From positions 1,550,001 through 1,614,000 of the forward strand of contig NZ_CP082271.1 in assembly GCF_019880365.1 (NCBI RefSeq): 64,000 bases of DNA, given 5' to 3'. Every line of letters begins with the position of its first letter. The stretch's first letter is position 1. The notes under the pieces are model-generated. The model was not told the DNA's origin, did no database searches, and was given only the letters and a program-made list of their open reading frames with translations. The translations under genes were made by a program, and so were the position numbers. This DNA is from Pseudomonas sp. DNDY-54. GTDB lineage: Bacteria > Pseudomonadota > Gammaproteobacteria > Pseudomonadales > Pseudomonadaceae. This document shows, in pieces, positions 8,646 through 17,632 of this stretch.

Positions 8646-8973
8646 GTCAGCCATCACGCTTTTGGGCCTGGCGTCGCTGGCGGCCGTCGCGCCTGCGTTC
8701 GCGCTCGACCCCACCCAGCCACCCGCAGGGCGACTGACGGCTGCCGCGGCGCCAGCCGAAGCGGCGTCAATATTGCGTTTGCAAGCCATTATGCGTGTCG
8801 GAACTCGCGTCAGCGCCGTGATCGATGGGCGAACGCTAACCGTCGGTGATCGCGTTGGCGATGCCCGCATCCTGGCGATCCACCCGCACGCCGTCGTCAT
8901 CGATCGCCAAGGCCAGCAGCATGAACTGCGCCTGAGCGCCCCCATCATTCAATCGAGCCGTACCCAGCCATGA
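8638..8973 (+). CDS. mshK: MSHA biogenesis protein MshK (PilP-like)
   Basis: 111 residues with a cleavable signal peptide (hydrophobic residues 4-21, AFA-LDPTQPP cleavage). The small periplasmic domain ends in a PilP/GspC-type beta fold (VGDRVGDARILAIHPHAVVI). It likely couples the inner-membrane platform to MshL. The GTG start at 8638 overlaps mshJ by eight bases, and its end overlaps mshL by four, indicating tight translational coupling. Confidence 0.8.
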   Translation: MFKSAITLLGLASLAAVAPAFALDPTQPPAGRLTAAAAPAEAASILRLQAIMRVGTRVSAVIDGRTLTVGDRVGDARILAIHPHAVVIDRQGQQHELRLSAPIIQSSRTQP

Positions 8974-10571
8974 TGCCGACCCTGATGTCTCGCTTCGGCG
9001 TGTTGAGCCTGTTCTGCCTGCTTTCCGCCTGCCAAACCTTTGAAGACGGCGACAAACGCCTGTACGAGCAGAGCAATCGCCTTTTCGAGGAAAGCCTTGA
9101 GCAGAGCCAGCGAAAGGTGGCGCCACCCGCGTCGGTTCAAGCGGGTCTGATTCCACCGTTGACGATGAGAGACAACCGCCTCGCCACGGGGCCACGTTTT
9201 GATGTGGCCGTCAGTGACATGCCCGCCCGCGAGTTCTTCCTGAGTTTGATGGACAGTGCCGGCGAGAACCTGCTGGTGCATCCCGGCGTGACCGGTAACG
9301 TGACCTTCAGCCTGCGCAACGTCACCCTGGACGAAACCCTGGCGGCCGTTCGCGATAGCTATGGCTACGATTACCGCCGCACCGCTTATGGCTATCAGAT
9401 CGAGCCGAACCAGGCGATCACCCGCACCTATGATTTGGACTACCTCAACGTCCAGCGCCAGGGCATGACCGACACACGCGTGAGCTCGGGGCAGGTAACC
9501 AGCAGCGATAGCACCGGCGTCGGCGCAGCCGGTACCACTACCAGCAGCACCTCATCGACAGTCAATGCCAGCCAGTTGTTGACCACCAGCAATGTGGATT
9601 TCTGGAGCGAAGTGCGTGCCGTTATCGAAATGATGATCGGCGGCGAGGAGGGCAATCAGGTCGTCGTCAATCCGCAAAGCGGGTTGCTTGTGGTGCGTGC
9701 ATCCAGCGCGGACCAGCAGGCGGTGGAACGCTTCCTCGTACAGGCGCAGCGCAACCTGCAACGTCAGGTCATCCTCGAAACCAAGATCCTCGAAGTGAAC
9801 CTGTCTGACGGCTTCCAGTCCGGCATCAACTGGGCGCAGCTCGGTAGCATGGGCAACGCCGATTTCAGCCTTGGCGTGCAAGGGGATGCCTTGAGCGGGC
9901 CGAATAACGTCGGCGGGGTGTTCAGCGCTGCCGTGCAGGTTGGCGATTTCACCGGAGTGCTGCAGCTGCTTGAAACCCAGGGCGAAGTCCGCGTGCTGTC
10001 CAGTCCGCGAATCTCGACCCTTAACAACCAGAAGGCGGTCATCAAGGTCGGAACCGATGAATTCTTCGTGACGGACGTGTCGACCACTACCACTTCGCTC
10101 GTGGGCGGCACCACCGCACCGGATCTGGACATCACCCTGACGCCATTTTTCTCCGGTATCTCGCTCGATGTGACGCCGCAGATCGACGAGAACGGCCAGG
10201 TCACGCTGCACGTGCGGCCCACCGTGAGCCGCGTACAGGACCAGAACAAAAGCATCCAGCTAGGAGGCTCGGATAACGTCTTCAACCTGCCTCTCGCACT
10301 CTCGACAACACGTCAGTCCGACTCCATCGTGCGGGCTCGCAGCGGTCAGGTGGTTGTGATCGGCGGCCTGCTGGAAAACCGCAACACCAACACCGATGCC
10401 AACATTCCCTGGGCATCGAAGTTGCCGGTGGTTGGCACGCTGTTCCAACAGCAGCGCAAAGCCTTTCAGCAGACCGAACTGGTCATTCTCATGCGCCCAC
10501 AGGTCGTGGACGACCAGGTCTGGCTGGATGATTTGCGCAAGTCCGCCGAATCCTTCCGGTCGACAAGGTAA
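8970..10571 (+). CDS. mshL: MSHA outer-membrane secretin MshL
   Basis: 533-residue secretin of the GspD/PilQ family that forms the outer-membrane gate for the pilus. A lipoprotein signal with lipobox LLSAC places the acylated Cys at residue 21. An N0/STN-type domain (about 70-150) precedes a Ser/Thr-rich linker (about 170-195). The C-terminal secretin domain includes VLSSPRISTLNNQKAVIKVG, the VTPQID segment, and the terminal VVIGGLLENR and LVILMRPQVV motifs. It follows mshK with a four-base overlap. Confidence 0.93.
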   Translation: MMPTLMSRFGVLSLFCLLSACQTFEDGDKRLYEQSNRLFEESLEQSQRKVAPPASVQAGLIPPLTMRDNRLATGPRFDVAVSDMPAREFFLSLMDSAGENLLVHPGVTGNVTFSLRNVTLDETLAAVRDSYGYDYRRTAYGYQIEPNQAITRTYDLDYLNVQRQGMTDTRVSSGQVTSSDSTGVGAAGTTTSSTSSTVNASQLLTTSNVDFWSEVRAVIEMMIGGEEGNQVVVNPQSGLLVVRASSADQQAVERFLVQAQRNLQRQVILETKILEVNLSDGFQSGINWAQLGSMGNADFSLGVQGDALSGPNNVGGVFSAAVQVGDFTGVLQLLETQGEVRVLSSPRISTLNNQKAVIKVGTDEFFVTDVSTTTTSLVGGTTAPDLDITLTPFFSGISLDVTPQIDENGQVTLHVRPTVSRVQDQNKSIQLGGSDNVFNLPLALSTTRQSDSIVRARSGQVVVIGGLLENRNTNTDANIPWASKLPVVGTLFQQQRKAFQQTELVILMRPQVVDDQVWLDDLRKSAESFRSTR

Positions 10572-10579
10572 CGACCGGC

Positions 10580-11512
10580 ATGTACGAAGCTTTTTTCGGC
10601 CTGCGTGAAAAGCCGTTCGCGCTTACCCCGAACACTGGCTTTTTGGTCCAGCTGGCGCCTTATCAGGCCTGCCTCAATCTTCTGCGCGTGGCGCTGAGCG
10701 AGGGAGAGGGCTTTATCAAGGTGACTGGCGAGGTGGGCACGGGTAAGACATTGCTCTGCCGCGCGCTGCTGAACGAGCTGGACGCCGAACAGTATCAGGT
10801 TGCCTGGCTGCCCAATCCGACGCTCACGCCAATGGCTCTGCGCCAGGCGCTGGCCCAGGAGCTGCACGTCGCTAACGTGGGCGATCTCGACAATCACGGC
10901 TTGCTCACGGCGCTTCATGCGCGGTTAATCGAGCTGGCGGGACAGGGCAAGAGTACGGTCCTGCTGATCGACGAGGCGCAGGCGCTGCCGACCGCTACGC
11001 TGGAAGCTCTGCGGTTGTTGACCAACCTGGAAACCGAACACAACAAGCTGCTGCAGGTGGTGCTGTTTGGGCAGCCTGAGCTGGACGCAACGCTGGCGCG
11101 TGAGGACTTCCGTCAGCTGCGTCAGCGCATCACCTTTTCCTATCGTTTGCGGCCGCTGGATGTCAGTGATGCCACCCGTTACTTGCAAGAACGGCTGGCT
11201 GTGGCGGGCTATCGCGGCGAACCGTTATTCCAGACGGCGGCGGTACGTTTACTGGTACGCGGCAGCGGCGGCATTCCAAGGTTGCTCAATATCCTGGCGA
11301 ACAAGTGCCTGATGGTTGCCTTCGGTGAAGGTGCGCGCCAGGTCCTGGCTCGTCATGTCCGCCGCGCGCTGGATGACACCGAAGGCGCCCGAGCTTTCTG
11401 GCGAAACCCTTCCCAGCGCTTCGGCTGGACCCTGACCGGCGTCGGCCTGTCGCTGGCACTGGTCGTGGGTGCCTGGCCATGGTTGGTGCAACTCGCGGAG
11501 GTGCTGCCGTGA
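10580..11512 (+). CDS. mshM: MSHA biogenesis AAA ATPase MshM (ExeA/GspA-like)
   Basis: 310 residues: an AAA+ ATPase of the ExeA family. Walker A is GEVGTGKT (about 49-56) and Walker B is VLLIDEAQ. The canonical N-terminus is MYEAFFGLREKPFAL. One C-terminal transmembrane helix (about 281-303) anchors it to the inner membrane. ExeA relatives help place the secretin in the envelope, so a similar role with MshL and MshN is inferred. Its stop overlaps the mshN start (GTGA). Confidence 0.9.
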   Translation: MYEAFFGLREKPFALTPNTGFLVQLAPYQACLNLLRVALSEGEGFIKVTGEVGTGKTLLCRALLNELDAEQYQVAWLPNPTLTPMALRQALAQELHVANVGDLDNHGLLTALHARLIELAGQGKSTVLLIDEAQALPTATLEALRLLTNLETEHNKLLQVVLFGQPELDATLAREDFRQLRQRITFSYRLRPLDVSDATRYLQERLAVAGYRGEPLFQTAAVRLLVRGSGGIPRLLNILANKCLMVAFGEGARQVLARHVRRALDDTEGARAFWRNPSQRFGWTLTGVGLSLALVVGAWPWLVQLAEVLP

Positions 11513-12903
11513 GTCTGGTCAACGGCATGCTCAGAGACCTGGAAGCGCGCCGCGCTGCACCAGCCGAGCGGCAACAACTGGGTAGCATCCATGCGGTTGA
11601 CGAAGCCGGTGCGGTTCGGCGTGAGCGCTCCGAGCGTCTGCGCCGTGGACTGCTGATTATCGCGGCAACCGTGCTGGTCGCCATTGCGCTGGTGTTGCTT
11701 TTCGATCGCCTGCGGGCCGGAGTTGAACCGGCAGTGGTTCCGCCAGAGCCGGTTGAGCAGGCATTGCCCACCGCCGAGGTGTTCGACCAAACGCGGCTGC
11801 TCGACGTACTGCCGCAAAACGATGGTCGGCGTTTCGTGCTGCAGTTATTGCTCGATCGGTCTGTGAGCTATCAGCGAATCGATACCGCCGGCTCGGTCAG
11901 CCTGCAGCTGAAAGATGTCGCGTTTTCAGGTGAGGCACGCACGGGACGTATCGAGAAAGAAGGGCAGACCCTATCCTGGCGGGTGGAGCCGCAGGGCCGC
12001 GACACCAACGTTCTGCTGGTTGGTTTCGGTGATCGGTTGAACGTTGCCGATCGGCTGGAATCGATGGGCGACCGTGCGCAGCTGTGGCTGGAGGTCTCCC
12101 TGAGCGGCGCGGAGGAGACTGAGGAAGAATCCGTGGCCATGCCGGTAGCCGAATCCGCTCAAATGGAGGCGGCACAGCTGCCGGAGTGGGTGACACGCGA
12201 GGCTCCGCCTGCTGAACAAGTTTCAGCGCCTGCCCGTGCAGAAGCGACCCCAGCGGCGCCAGTGCAGACGAACCCGGTCAGTGTCGCTGAACGTCCTGTG
12301 CCGACGGGGCCAAAAAGGCTCAGCATCGGCGCCCATCAACCCGGTGCCCTTGCCAGCGCTCGGCAGTCTCTCGTCCGTGGCGATCATCTGCAGGCCATAC
12401 AGCAGTTGCAGACGCTGCATCAGGCTCAGCCAACCAATCCGGAGGTCAGCCGCTGGCTGGCCCGTGCTTATCTCGCTGCGGGGGATGCCCCTGCGCTCTT
12501 GAGCTGGCTGCCGGCCCAGCTACACGCGCGTCCGTTCGATACGGAGCTGCGTGAGTTGCTCGCACGTGGCCAGCTACAGGCAGGTGACCAAGCCGCAGCG
12601 GTCGCAACGCTCCAGCAGCACGCACCCGAGCTGCAGCGCAACGCGGGCTATCACGCCGTGCTTGCGGCGCTCTATCAGCAGGTCGGTGACTGGTCCGCCA
12701 GCGCCGCGACCTACCGACAGCTCGTCGCGCTACAACCCAATCAGGGTGCCTGGCAGCTGGGGCTTGCTATCGCGCTGGAACAACTCGATCAGCCGGTACA
12801 GGCCGGTCGGCATTATCGGCTGGCCTTGCAAGGCCAGGGATTGGATGAAAGCGCACGCCAGTTCGCTATCGAACGCGCCGGTTCCCTGGGAGGAACGCCA
12901 TGA
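11509..12903 (+). CDS. mshN: MSHA biogenesis TPR protein MshN
   Basis: 464 residues: a short cytoplasmic N-terminus (MSLVNGMLRDLEARR), a transmembrane helix (about 42-64), a periplasmic beta-rich domain (about 85-200), a Pro/Ala-rich linker, and C-terminal TPR repeats (about 280-460). It resembles the GspB-like partner of the MshM ATPase. The GTG at 11509 is chosen because it overlaps the mshM stop and gives the conserved N-terminus. Confidence 0.85.
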   Translation: MSLVNGMLRDLEARRAAPAERQQLGSIHAVDEAGAVRRERSERLRRGLLIIAATVLVAIALVLLFDRLRAGVEPAVVPPEPVEQALPTAEVFDQTRLLDVLPQNDGRRFVLQLLLDRSVSYQRIDTAGSVSLQLKDVAFSGEARTGRIEKEGQTLSWRVEPQGRDTNVLLVGFGDRLNVADRLESMGDRAQLWLEVSLSGAEETEEESVAMPVAESAQMEAAQLPEWVTREAPPAEQVSAPARAEATPAAPVQTNPVSVAERPVPTGPKRLSIGAHQPGALASARQSLVRGDHLQAIQQLQTLHQAQPTNPEVSRWLARAYLAAGDAPALLSWLPAQLHARPFDTELRELLARGQLQAGDQAAAVATLQQHAPELQRNAGYHAVLAALYQQVGDWSASAATYRQLVALQPNQGAWQLGLAIALEQLDQPVQAGRHYRLALQGQGLDESARQFAIERAGSLGGTP

Positions 12904-14624
12904 CTCAGGACATTCGCCAGCGCAAGATTCGTCTCGGCGACCTGCTCGTCCAGGCGGGGCTGATCAACGAATCCCAGTTGCAGCTCGCGCTTCAGGACCA
13001 GAAGCGTACCGGCTCGAAGCTCGGGCGCACCGTCCTTGACCTTGGGTTTATCGATGAAGGTCGCCTGCTTCGTGCGTTGTCTGAACAGCTGAAGATTCCC
13101 TTCGTAGAGCTCAAGCATTACAAGTTTGACAATCAATTGACGCAGAGCCTCCCCGAGGCGGTGGCGCGGCGGTTCCGCGTCATCGTGCTGTCGCGCCAGG
13201 CGGACGGTTTGCTGGTCGGCATGACGGATCCACTCGACCTGTTCGCGCAGGACGAAATGGAGCGCTTGCTTGGCAAGCGGGTGTTCCCCGCGGTGGTTCG
13301 CGAGAGCGAACTCCTGGGTGCGCTCGATCAGCTTTATCGGCGCACCAGCGAAATCGCGTCGCTGGCCGGTGAGCTGGAAGGTGAGCTGCAAGACAGTGAT
13401 TTCGACCTGTCCCGCCTCGGCGCGGACAGCAACAGCGATGCGCCAGTGGTGCGTCTGCTGCAAACGCTATTCGAAGATGCCGTGCAGATGAAAGCGTCCG
13501 ACATTCACATCGAGCCTGATGAAGGTGTGGTGCGGATTCGTCAACGTATCGATGGTGTGCTCAACGAGCAGGTGATGAAGGAGCATCGCGTCGCGTCGGC
13601 GCTCGTCATGCGGCTGAAGATCATGTCCGGTCTGGATATCTCTGAAAAACGCCTGCCACAGGACGGTCGCTTCAATATCCGGGTTAAGAACCGCAACCTC
13701 GACGTGCGCGTCTCGACCATGCCCGTGCAGTTCGGCGAATCCGTGGTGATGCGTCTGCTCGACCAGAGCGGGGCGATGTTCAAGCTCGAAGGGACCGGTA
13801 TGCCACCGGCCATGCTCGACCGCTTCCGCCGCTTGTTGCAAAGGCCACATGGCATGGTGCTTGTCACCGGCCCGACCGGTTCGGGTAAGACCACCACCCT
13901 GTATGCCGGCCTGTCGGAGCTGAACAGCCCGGAAAAGAAGATCATCACGGTAGAAGACCCGGTCGAATATCGTTTGCCGCGGGTCAACCAGGTCCAAGTC
14001 AACGCCAAGATCGAATTGACCTTTGCGCGCGTGCTGCGCGCCGCACTCCGCCAGGACCCGGACATCGTCTTGGTGGGTGAAATCCGGGACCAGGAAACCG
14101 CGGAGATCGGCCTGCGCGCCGCGCTCACGGGGCACTTGGTCCTGTCCACGTTGCACACCAACGACGCGCTGACCTCAGCCATGCGTCTGATCGACATGGG
14201 TGTGGAACCTTTTCTCGTCGCCACAGCACTCAACGCCGTCCTCGCACAGCGCCTGATACGGCGCGTCTGTGAAAACTGCCGGGAAGACCATCAGCCCGAT
14301 CCGCGCCAGCTGGCCTGGTTGGAGACGCTGCATGGCGGCTCGCTGGCGGACAAGCGCTTCCGCCGTGGTAGCGGTTGCCACCAGTGCCACAACAGTGGAT
14401 ACAGCGGACGGGTCGGCGTCTACGAACTGCTCGAGCTCGACGAGCCGATGATTGCGGCGCTGCGCCGTGGTGATCCGCAAGGTTTTGCCGAAGCTGCCCG
14501 TCAACAGCCGCACTATCGGCCACTGGCCGAATGCGCCCTGGACTACGCCATCGCCGGCATTACCAGCGTCGATGAAGTGCTCAAAGTGTGCGCCACCCTG
14601 GCGGATGACGAGGTGACCGCGTGA
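12900..14624 (+). CDS. mshE: MSHA pilus extension ATPase MshE
   Basis: 574-residue GspE/PilB-family hexameric ATPase that powers pilus extension. The N-terminal region (about 8-75) carries two successive RLGDLL/LGRTVL-type segments characteristic of the MshEN domain, which in the family binds cyclic di-GMP. The catalytic core shows Walker A GPTGSGKT (about 324-331), the Asp box, Walker B-type VGEIRD and His box STLHTND. A CXXC pair (CENC and CHQCH) fits the zinc-binding tetracysteine site. It is followed by a 379-base gap with REP elements before mshG. Confidence 0.95.
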   Translation: MTQDIRQRKIRLGDLLVQAGLINESQLQLALQDQKRTGSKLGRTVLDLGFIDEGRLLRALSEQLKIPFVELKHYKFDNQLTQSLPEAVARRFRVIVLSRQADGLLVGMTDPLDLFAQDEMERLLGKRVFPAVVRESELLGALDQLYRRTSEIASLAGELEGELQDSDFDLSRLGADSNSDAPVVRLLQTLFEDAVQMKASDIHIEPDEGVVRIRQRIDGVLNEQVMKEHRVASALVMRLKIMSGLDISEKRLPQDGRFNIRVKNRNLDVRVSTMPVQFGESVVMRLLDQSGAMFKLEGTGMPPAMLDRFRRLLQRPHGMVLVTGPTGSGKTTTLYAGLSELNSPEKKIITVEDPVEYRLPRVNQVQVNAKIELTFARVLRAALRQDPDIVLVGEIRDQETAEIGLRAALTGHLVLSTLHTNDALTSAMRLIDMGVEPFLVATALNAVLAQRLIRRVCENCREDHQPDPRQLAWLETLHGGSLADKRFRRGSGCHQCHNSGYSGRVGVYELLELDEPMIAALRRGDPQGFAEAARQQPHYRPLAECALDYAIAGITSVDEVLKVCATLADDEVTA

Positions 14625-14654
14625 TCGCCGTGCCCAGCCCACGCCGCACTGCTC

Positions 14655-14730
14655 TTGTAGGAGCCAGCTTGCTGGCGAACCCGGGATGCTCGGCGGAGCA
14701 CCGCTTTCGCGAGCAAGCTCGCTCCTACAA
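14655..14730. repeat. REP-type palindrome, copy 1 in the mshE-mshG gap
   Basis: A 76-base element begins TTGTAGGAGCCAGCTTGCTG and ends with GCAAGCTCGCTCCTACAA, forming long complementary ends around an internal hairpin. This is the classic Pseudomonas REP/BIME form. A close relative lies 130 bases downstream. Confidence 0.85.
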
Positions 14731-14856
14731 CCGCGTGGATAGCGCTATATCTCACCAGCGCACGGCCACTCCCCAGAATGTGGAGGGGCTTCGGATTAAC
14801 CAATTCCAACGTTCGGCTTTGATTCATGTTGATATCCAGGCGGATTCCGCGGTTTT

Positions 14857-14930
14857 TGTAGGAGCCAGCTTGCTGGCGAATCCGGGATGTTCAGCGGCGC
14901 ACAACCTTCGCGCGCGCGCTCGCGCCTACG
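14857..14930. repeat. REP-type palindrome, copy 2 in the mshE-mshG gap
   Basis: It begins with the same 20 bases as copy 1 (TTGTAGGAGCCAGCTTGCTG). The right arm, ending GCGCGCTCGCGCCTACG, has diverged. Both copies are in the same orientation. Confidence 0.8.
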
Positions 14931-15003
14931 GACACTCGGTCGGCTCGCCGGCTTTGGTTGGCATCACGCTTTCGGCACGGCACGTTGACGGACGGCGCGC
15001 CTG

Positions 15004-16242
15004 ATGCCTGCCTTTCGTTACACCGGCCGCAACGCCCAAGGCGCCAAGATCAGCGGGGCGCTCGAGGGCGCCAGCGCTGATTCCGTCGCCGGTGAATTGC
15101 TTTCACGCCAGATCACTCCGCTGACCATTGAAGCCAGCGAGAGCCAGGCGGGCAGTGGCGATGCGTTGGCGATGCTGCGCGAAAAGCTGCGCCGCAAGCG
15201 CGTCGATCTGGATGAGCTGATCATCTTCAGCCGCCAGATGTACAGCCTGAGCAAGGCCGGTGTGCCGATCATTCGCGCTATCGGCGGTCTGGCTGAGTCG
15301 AACCGAAATCTGTTCTTTAGACAGATCCTGCAGGACGTGCGCGCCAGTCTGGAAAGCGGCCAATCGATGGCCGTGGCGCTGAACGCCCACCCCAAGGTAT
15401 TCAACAACCTGTTCGTCAGCATGGTCAGCGTCGGCGAAAACACTGGCCAGCTCGATCAGGCCTTTAAACAGCTGTCGGCCTACCTCGAGCTGGAACGCGA
15501 AACCCGCAAGCGCATCAAGCAGGCGACTCGTTATCCCATCTTCGTCATGGTCGCCATGGGCGTCGCGCTGGCAGTGATCAATCTGCTGGTGATCCCAGCG
15601 TTCGCCAAGGTCTTCGCCCAGTTCCACGCCCAGCTGCCGTGGGCCACCCGCGTGCTGATCGGCACCTCCAATTTCATGCGCGACTACTGGTGGCTGTTGC
15701 TGCTGGGCATCGTGGGCGGGCTTTATGCCTTCTTCAAATGGACCGAGACCGATGCCGGACGACTCCAATGGGACCGCATCAAACTGCGCCTGCCCATTGT
15801 CGGCGGCATCTTCGAACGCATCGCTCTGGCGCGTTTCACCCGCACCTTCGCGATGATGTACCGCGCCGGTGTGCCGTTGCTGCAGACGCTCTCGATCAAC
15901 AGCGCCAGCGTCGGCAATCAGCATATCGGGCAGGCGATCCTCGGCATCCGCGAGAGCGTCGAACGCGGCGAAGCCCTGACCCGCTCGGCTCACAACTCCG
16001 GCCTGTTCACCCCTTTGGTGCTGCAGATGATGGCCGTGGGCGAAGAAACCGGAGCGCTGGACGACCTCTTTATCGAAGTCGCCGATTTCTACGAACAGGA
16101 AGTCGACTACGACCTCAAGCAATTGGCGGACGCCATCGAACCGATTCTCATCGTTTGCATGGGCGTGATGGTGTTGGTACTGGCGCTCGGTGTGTTTTTG
16201 CCGATGTGGGAGCTGGGCAGTGCGGCACAGGGGAGGGGGTGA
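15004..16242 (+). CDS. mshG: MSHA platform protein MshG (PilC/GspF-like)
   Basis: 412-residue polytopic inner-membrane platform protein. It starts MPAFRYTGRNAQGAKISG, the standard GspF/PilC N-terminus, and contains two GspF domains (about 70-195 and 275-395) with three transmembrane helices (about 172-195, 220-240, 378-402). It works with MshE to add pilins to the fibre base. A conserved mshF usually follows mshG in Vibrio-type loci; here only 192 bases separate it from the first pilin gene, so mshF is absent at this position. Confidence 0.93.
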   Translation: MPAFRYTGRNAQGAKISGALEGASADSVAGELLSRQITPLTIEASESQAGSGDALAMLREKLRRKRVDLDELIIFSRQMYSLSKAGVPIIRAIGGLAESNRNLFFRQILQDVRASLESGQSMAVALNAHPKVFNNLFVSMVSVGENTGQLDQAFKQLSAYLELERETRKRIKQATRYPIFVMVAMGVALAVINLLVIPAFAKVFAQFHAQLPWATRVLIGTSNFMRDYWWLLLLGIVGGLYAFFKWTETDAGRLQWDRIKLRLPIVGGIFERIALARFTRTFAMMYRAGVPLLQTLSINSASVGNQHIGQAILGIRESVERGEALTRSAHNSGLFTPLVLQMMAVGEETGALDDLFIEVADFYEQEVDYDLKQLADAIEPILIVCMGVMVLVLALGVFLPMWELGSAAQGRG

Positions 16243-16434
16243 TCGCGGGTGTGGCGGGAAGTTTGCTATGGCTTCCCGCCAGTGCGCCAAACGCCACTTT
16301 GTCGAATATGAACAAGCGATAACGCCAACGGAACAGAGTCCGGAGATCACTGACGTGTCACGGAAGGCACGTCGGTATAAACAAAATGGGTCGGCCACGG
16401 AAAGGCACCACTGACCGCCAACTGAGGAAAGGAA

Positions 16435-16938
16435 ATGAACAGGCAAAATGGTTTCACGATGATCGAGTTGGTGGTGGTAATAGCCATCCTCGGAATCCTC
16501 GCAGCAGTTGCGTTGCCGCGTTTTATTGATGTTGCAGATGATGCTCATGAGGCTTCGGTGCGAGGCGTCGGCGGTGCGCTTGCGTCCGCAGTAATGCTCG
16601 CGCGTGCACAGTGGGAAGTTAACCGGGGCAAGGGCATAACGTCGAACGATAACGTTGTGGGCTTTGGCTCCGGAAACATCGACGTCAACACCAGTGGCTG
16701 GCCGGTTGGCATCGATGGCGGCAATACGCTTGGCTCGATTGCCGATTGCCAGGCGCTCTGGACCAACCTGCTGCAAGGTTCCGCGCCGACCATTACGGGA
16801 ACTGCGCCGAATTACGTTGCCACACTGGCCGGCGGCACCGGTCAGGCCTGCACCTACACCTACCAGAGCCAAGACAAGAACGACACGATCGTCTACGACT
16901 CGGCACTCGGTACTGTAGTCACCACTTTCAAACCGTAA
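16435..16938 (+). CDS. mshB: Type IV prepilin, MshB-like
   Basis: 167-residue prepilin. The short leader MNRQNG is cleaved before FTMIELVVVIAILGILAAVA, giving a Phe+1 and Glu+5 N-terminal helix. The globular domain contains a Cys pair (about residues 105 and 141). It is placed before mshA as in Vibrio. An AGGAAAGG ribosome site precedes the ATG. Which of the two tandem pilins is the major subunit cannot be proven here; position and size suggest this is the minor MshB. Confidence 0.8.
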   Translation: MNRQNGFTMIELVVVIAILGILAAVALPRFIDVADDAHEASVRGVGGALASAVMLARAQWEVNRGKGITSNDNVVGFGSGNIDVNTSGWPVGIDGGNTLGSIADCQALWTNLLQGSAPTITGTAPNYVATLAGGTGQACTYTYQSQDKNDTIVYDSALGTVVTTFKP

Positions 16939-16963
16939 TACCAACTGCCTCGGGGGCATAGAA

Positions 16964-17410
16964 ATGAAGAAACAACAAAGCGGTTTCACCATGATTGAGC
17001 TGATTATGGTGATTGTGATTCTTGGGATACTGGCGGCGTTTGCATTGCCGAAGTTTGTCGACCTTGGGGGTGATGCTCGTGCGGCTACATTGCAGGCGGC
17101 CTACGGCTCGATGAAGTCAGCGTCAGCTATGGCCCATTCGTCTTGGTTGGCAAAGAATGGTAGTACCGATGTTGTCTCCGTGGAGGGCACGGATTACACA
17201 ATGGCTAACGGGTACCCTGCCGCGGCAGATATCGCAGTGCTTGCTGGCATGTCAGTCGGAACGACATCCGATTTTGAACAAGTTGGAACCACGGGTGCTG
17301 TTTACAAGCCACGAGGAGCTACTTCCGATACTACTTGTATCGTGACCTATGTCGCGGCGACAGATACCGCCGCACCACAGATTTCCATCGTCGCTTCGGA
17401 CTGCAACTAA
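16964..17410 (+). CDS. mshA: MSHA major pilin MshA
   Basis: 148-residue prepilin with leader MKKQQSG, cleaved before FTMIELIMVIVILGILAAFA. The mature helix has Glu+5. The D-region-like Cys pair is near the C-terminus (TTCIVTY and SDCN). It follows mshB by 25 bases and is the likely main structural subunit, by analogy with Vibrio gene order. A palindromic element lies directly downstream, before mshC. Confidence 0.82.
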   Translation: MKKQQSGFTMIELIMVIVILGILAAFALPKFVDLGGDARAATLQAAYGSMKSASAMAHSSWLAKNGSTDVVSVEGTDYTMANGYPAAADIAVLAGMSVGTTSDFEQVGTTGAVYKPRGATSDTTCIVTYVAATDTAAPQISIVASDCN

Positions 17411-17484
17411 GTTCAGCGGCATATCAGGCTCAGTCGAGCAGCGAAACCGTAAAACCGACATTCGTTGGAAGTTCCGGTAGCCAT

Positions 17485-17591
17485 GTAGGGCGGGTGCAAC
17501 CCGCCGAATCCTGGCGGCTTGCACAACGGTTGTAAGCACTCCGGAGGCGCAACTCACGGGCTTATCACCCGGCGGGTTTCATCCGCCCTAC
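17485..17591. repeat. 107-bp palindromic repeat between mshA and mshC
   Basis: The left arm GTAGGGCGGGTGCAACCCGC (17485 onward) and a right arm ending TTTCATCCGCCCTAC (to 17591) are complementary over 21 bases with about three mismatches. Each arm is itself partly palindromic. Degenerate relatives with GTAGGGTGGGCTTCAGC occur near 36369. This looks like a small non-autonomous repeat inserted in the pilus operon. Confidence 0.75.
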
Positions 17592-17632
17592 GTTATGGCT
17601 GGCCTTTGCTTGTGTTTGAACAAGAGCTTCAT

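Larger units (their letters stand above)
14625..15003 (+). other. Non-coding gap inside the msh operon
   Basis: This 379-base interval separates mshE from mshG, which elsewhere in the locus would be nearly contiguous. It holds two REP-type palindromes (14655-14730 and 14857-14930). I see no gene with a ribosome site and no typical terminator with a T run, so transcription may continue through it. Confidence 0.7.

Noticed and set aside
15103..16992. A 629-codon open frame on the minus strand opposite mshG and mshB.
   Set aside because: It lies antisense to clearly recognised genes, its translation is rich in His, Gln and Arg without any family pattern, and it mirrors high-GC codon use on the other strand.
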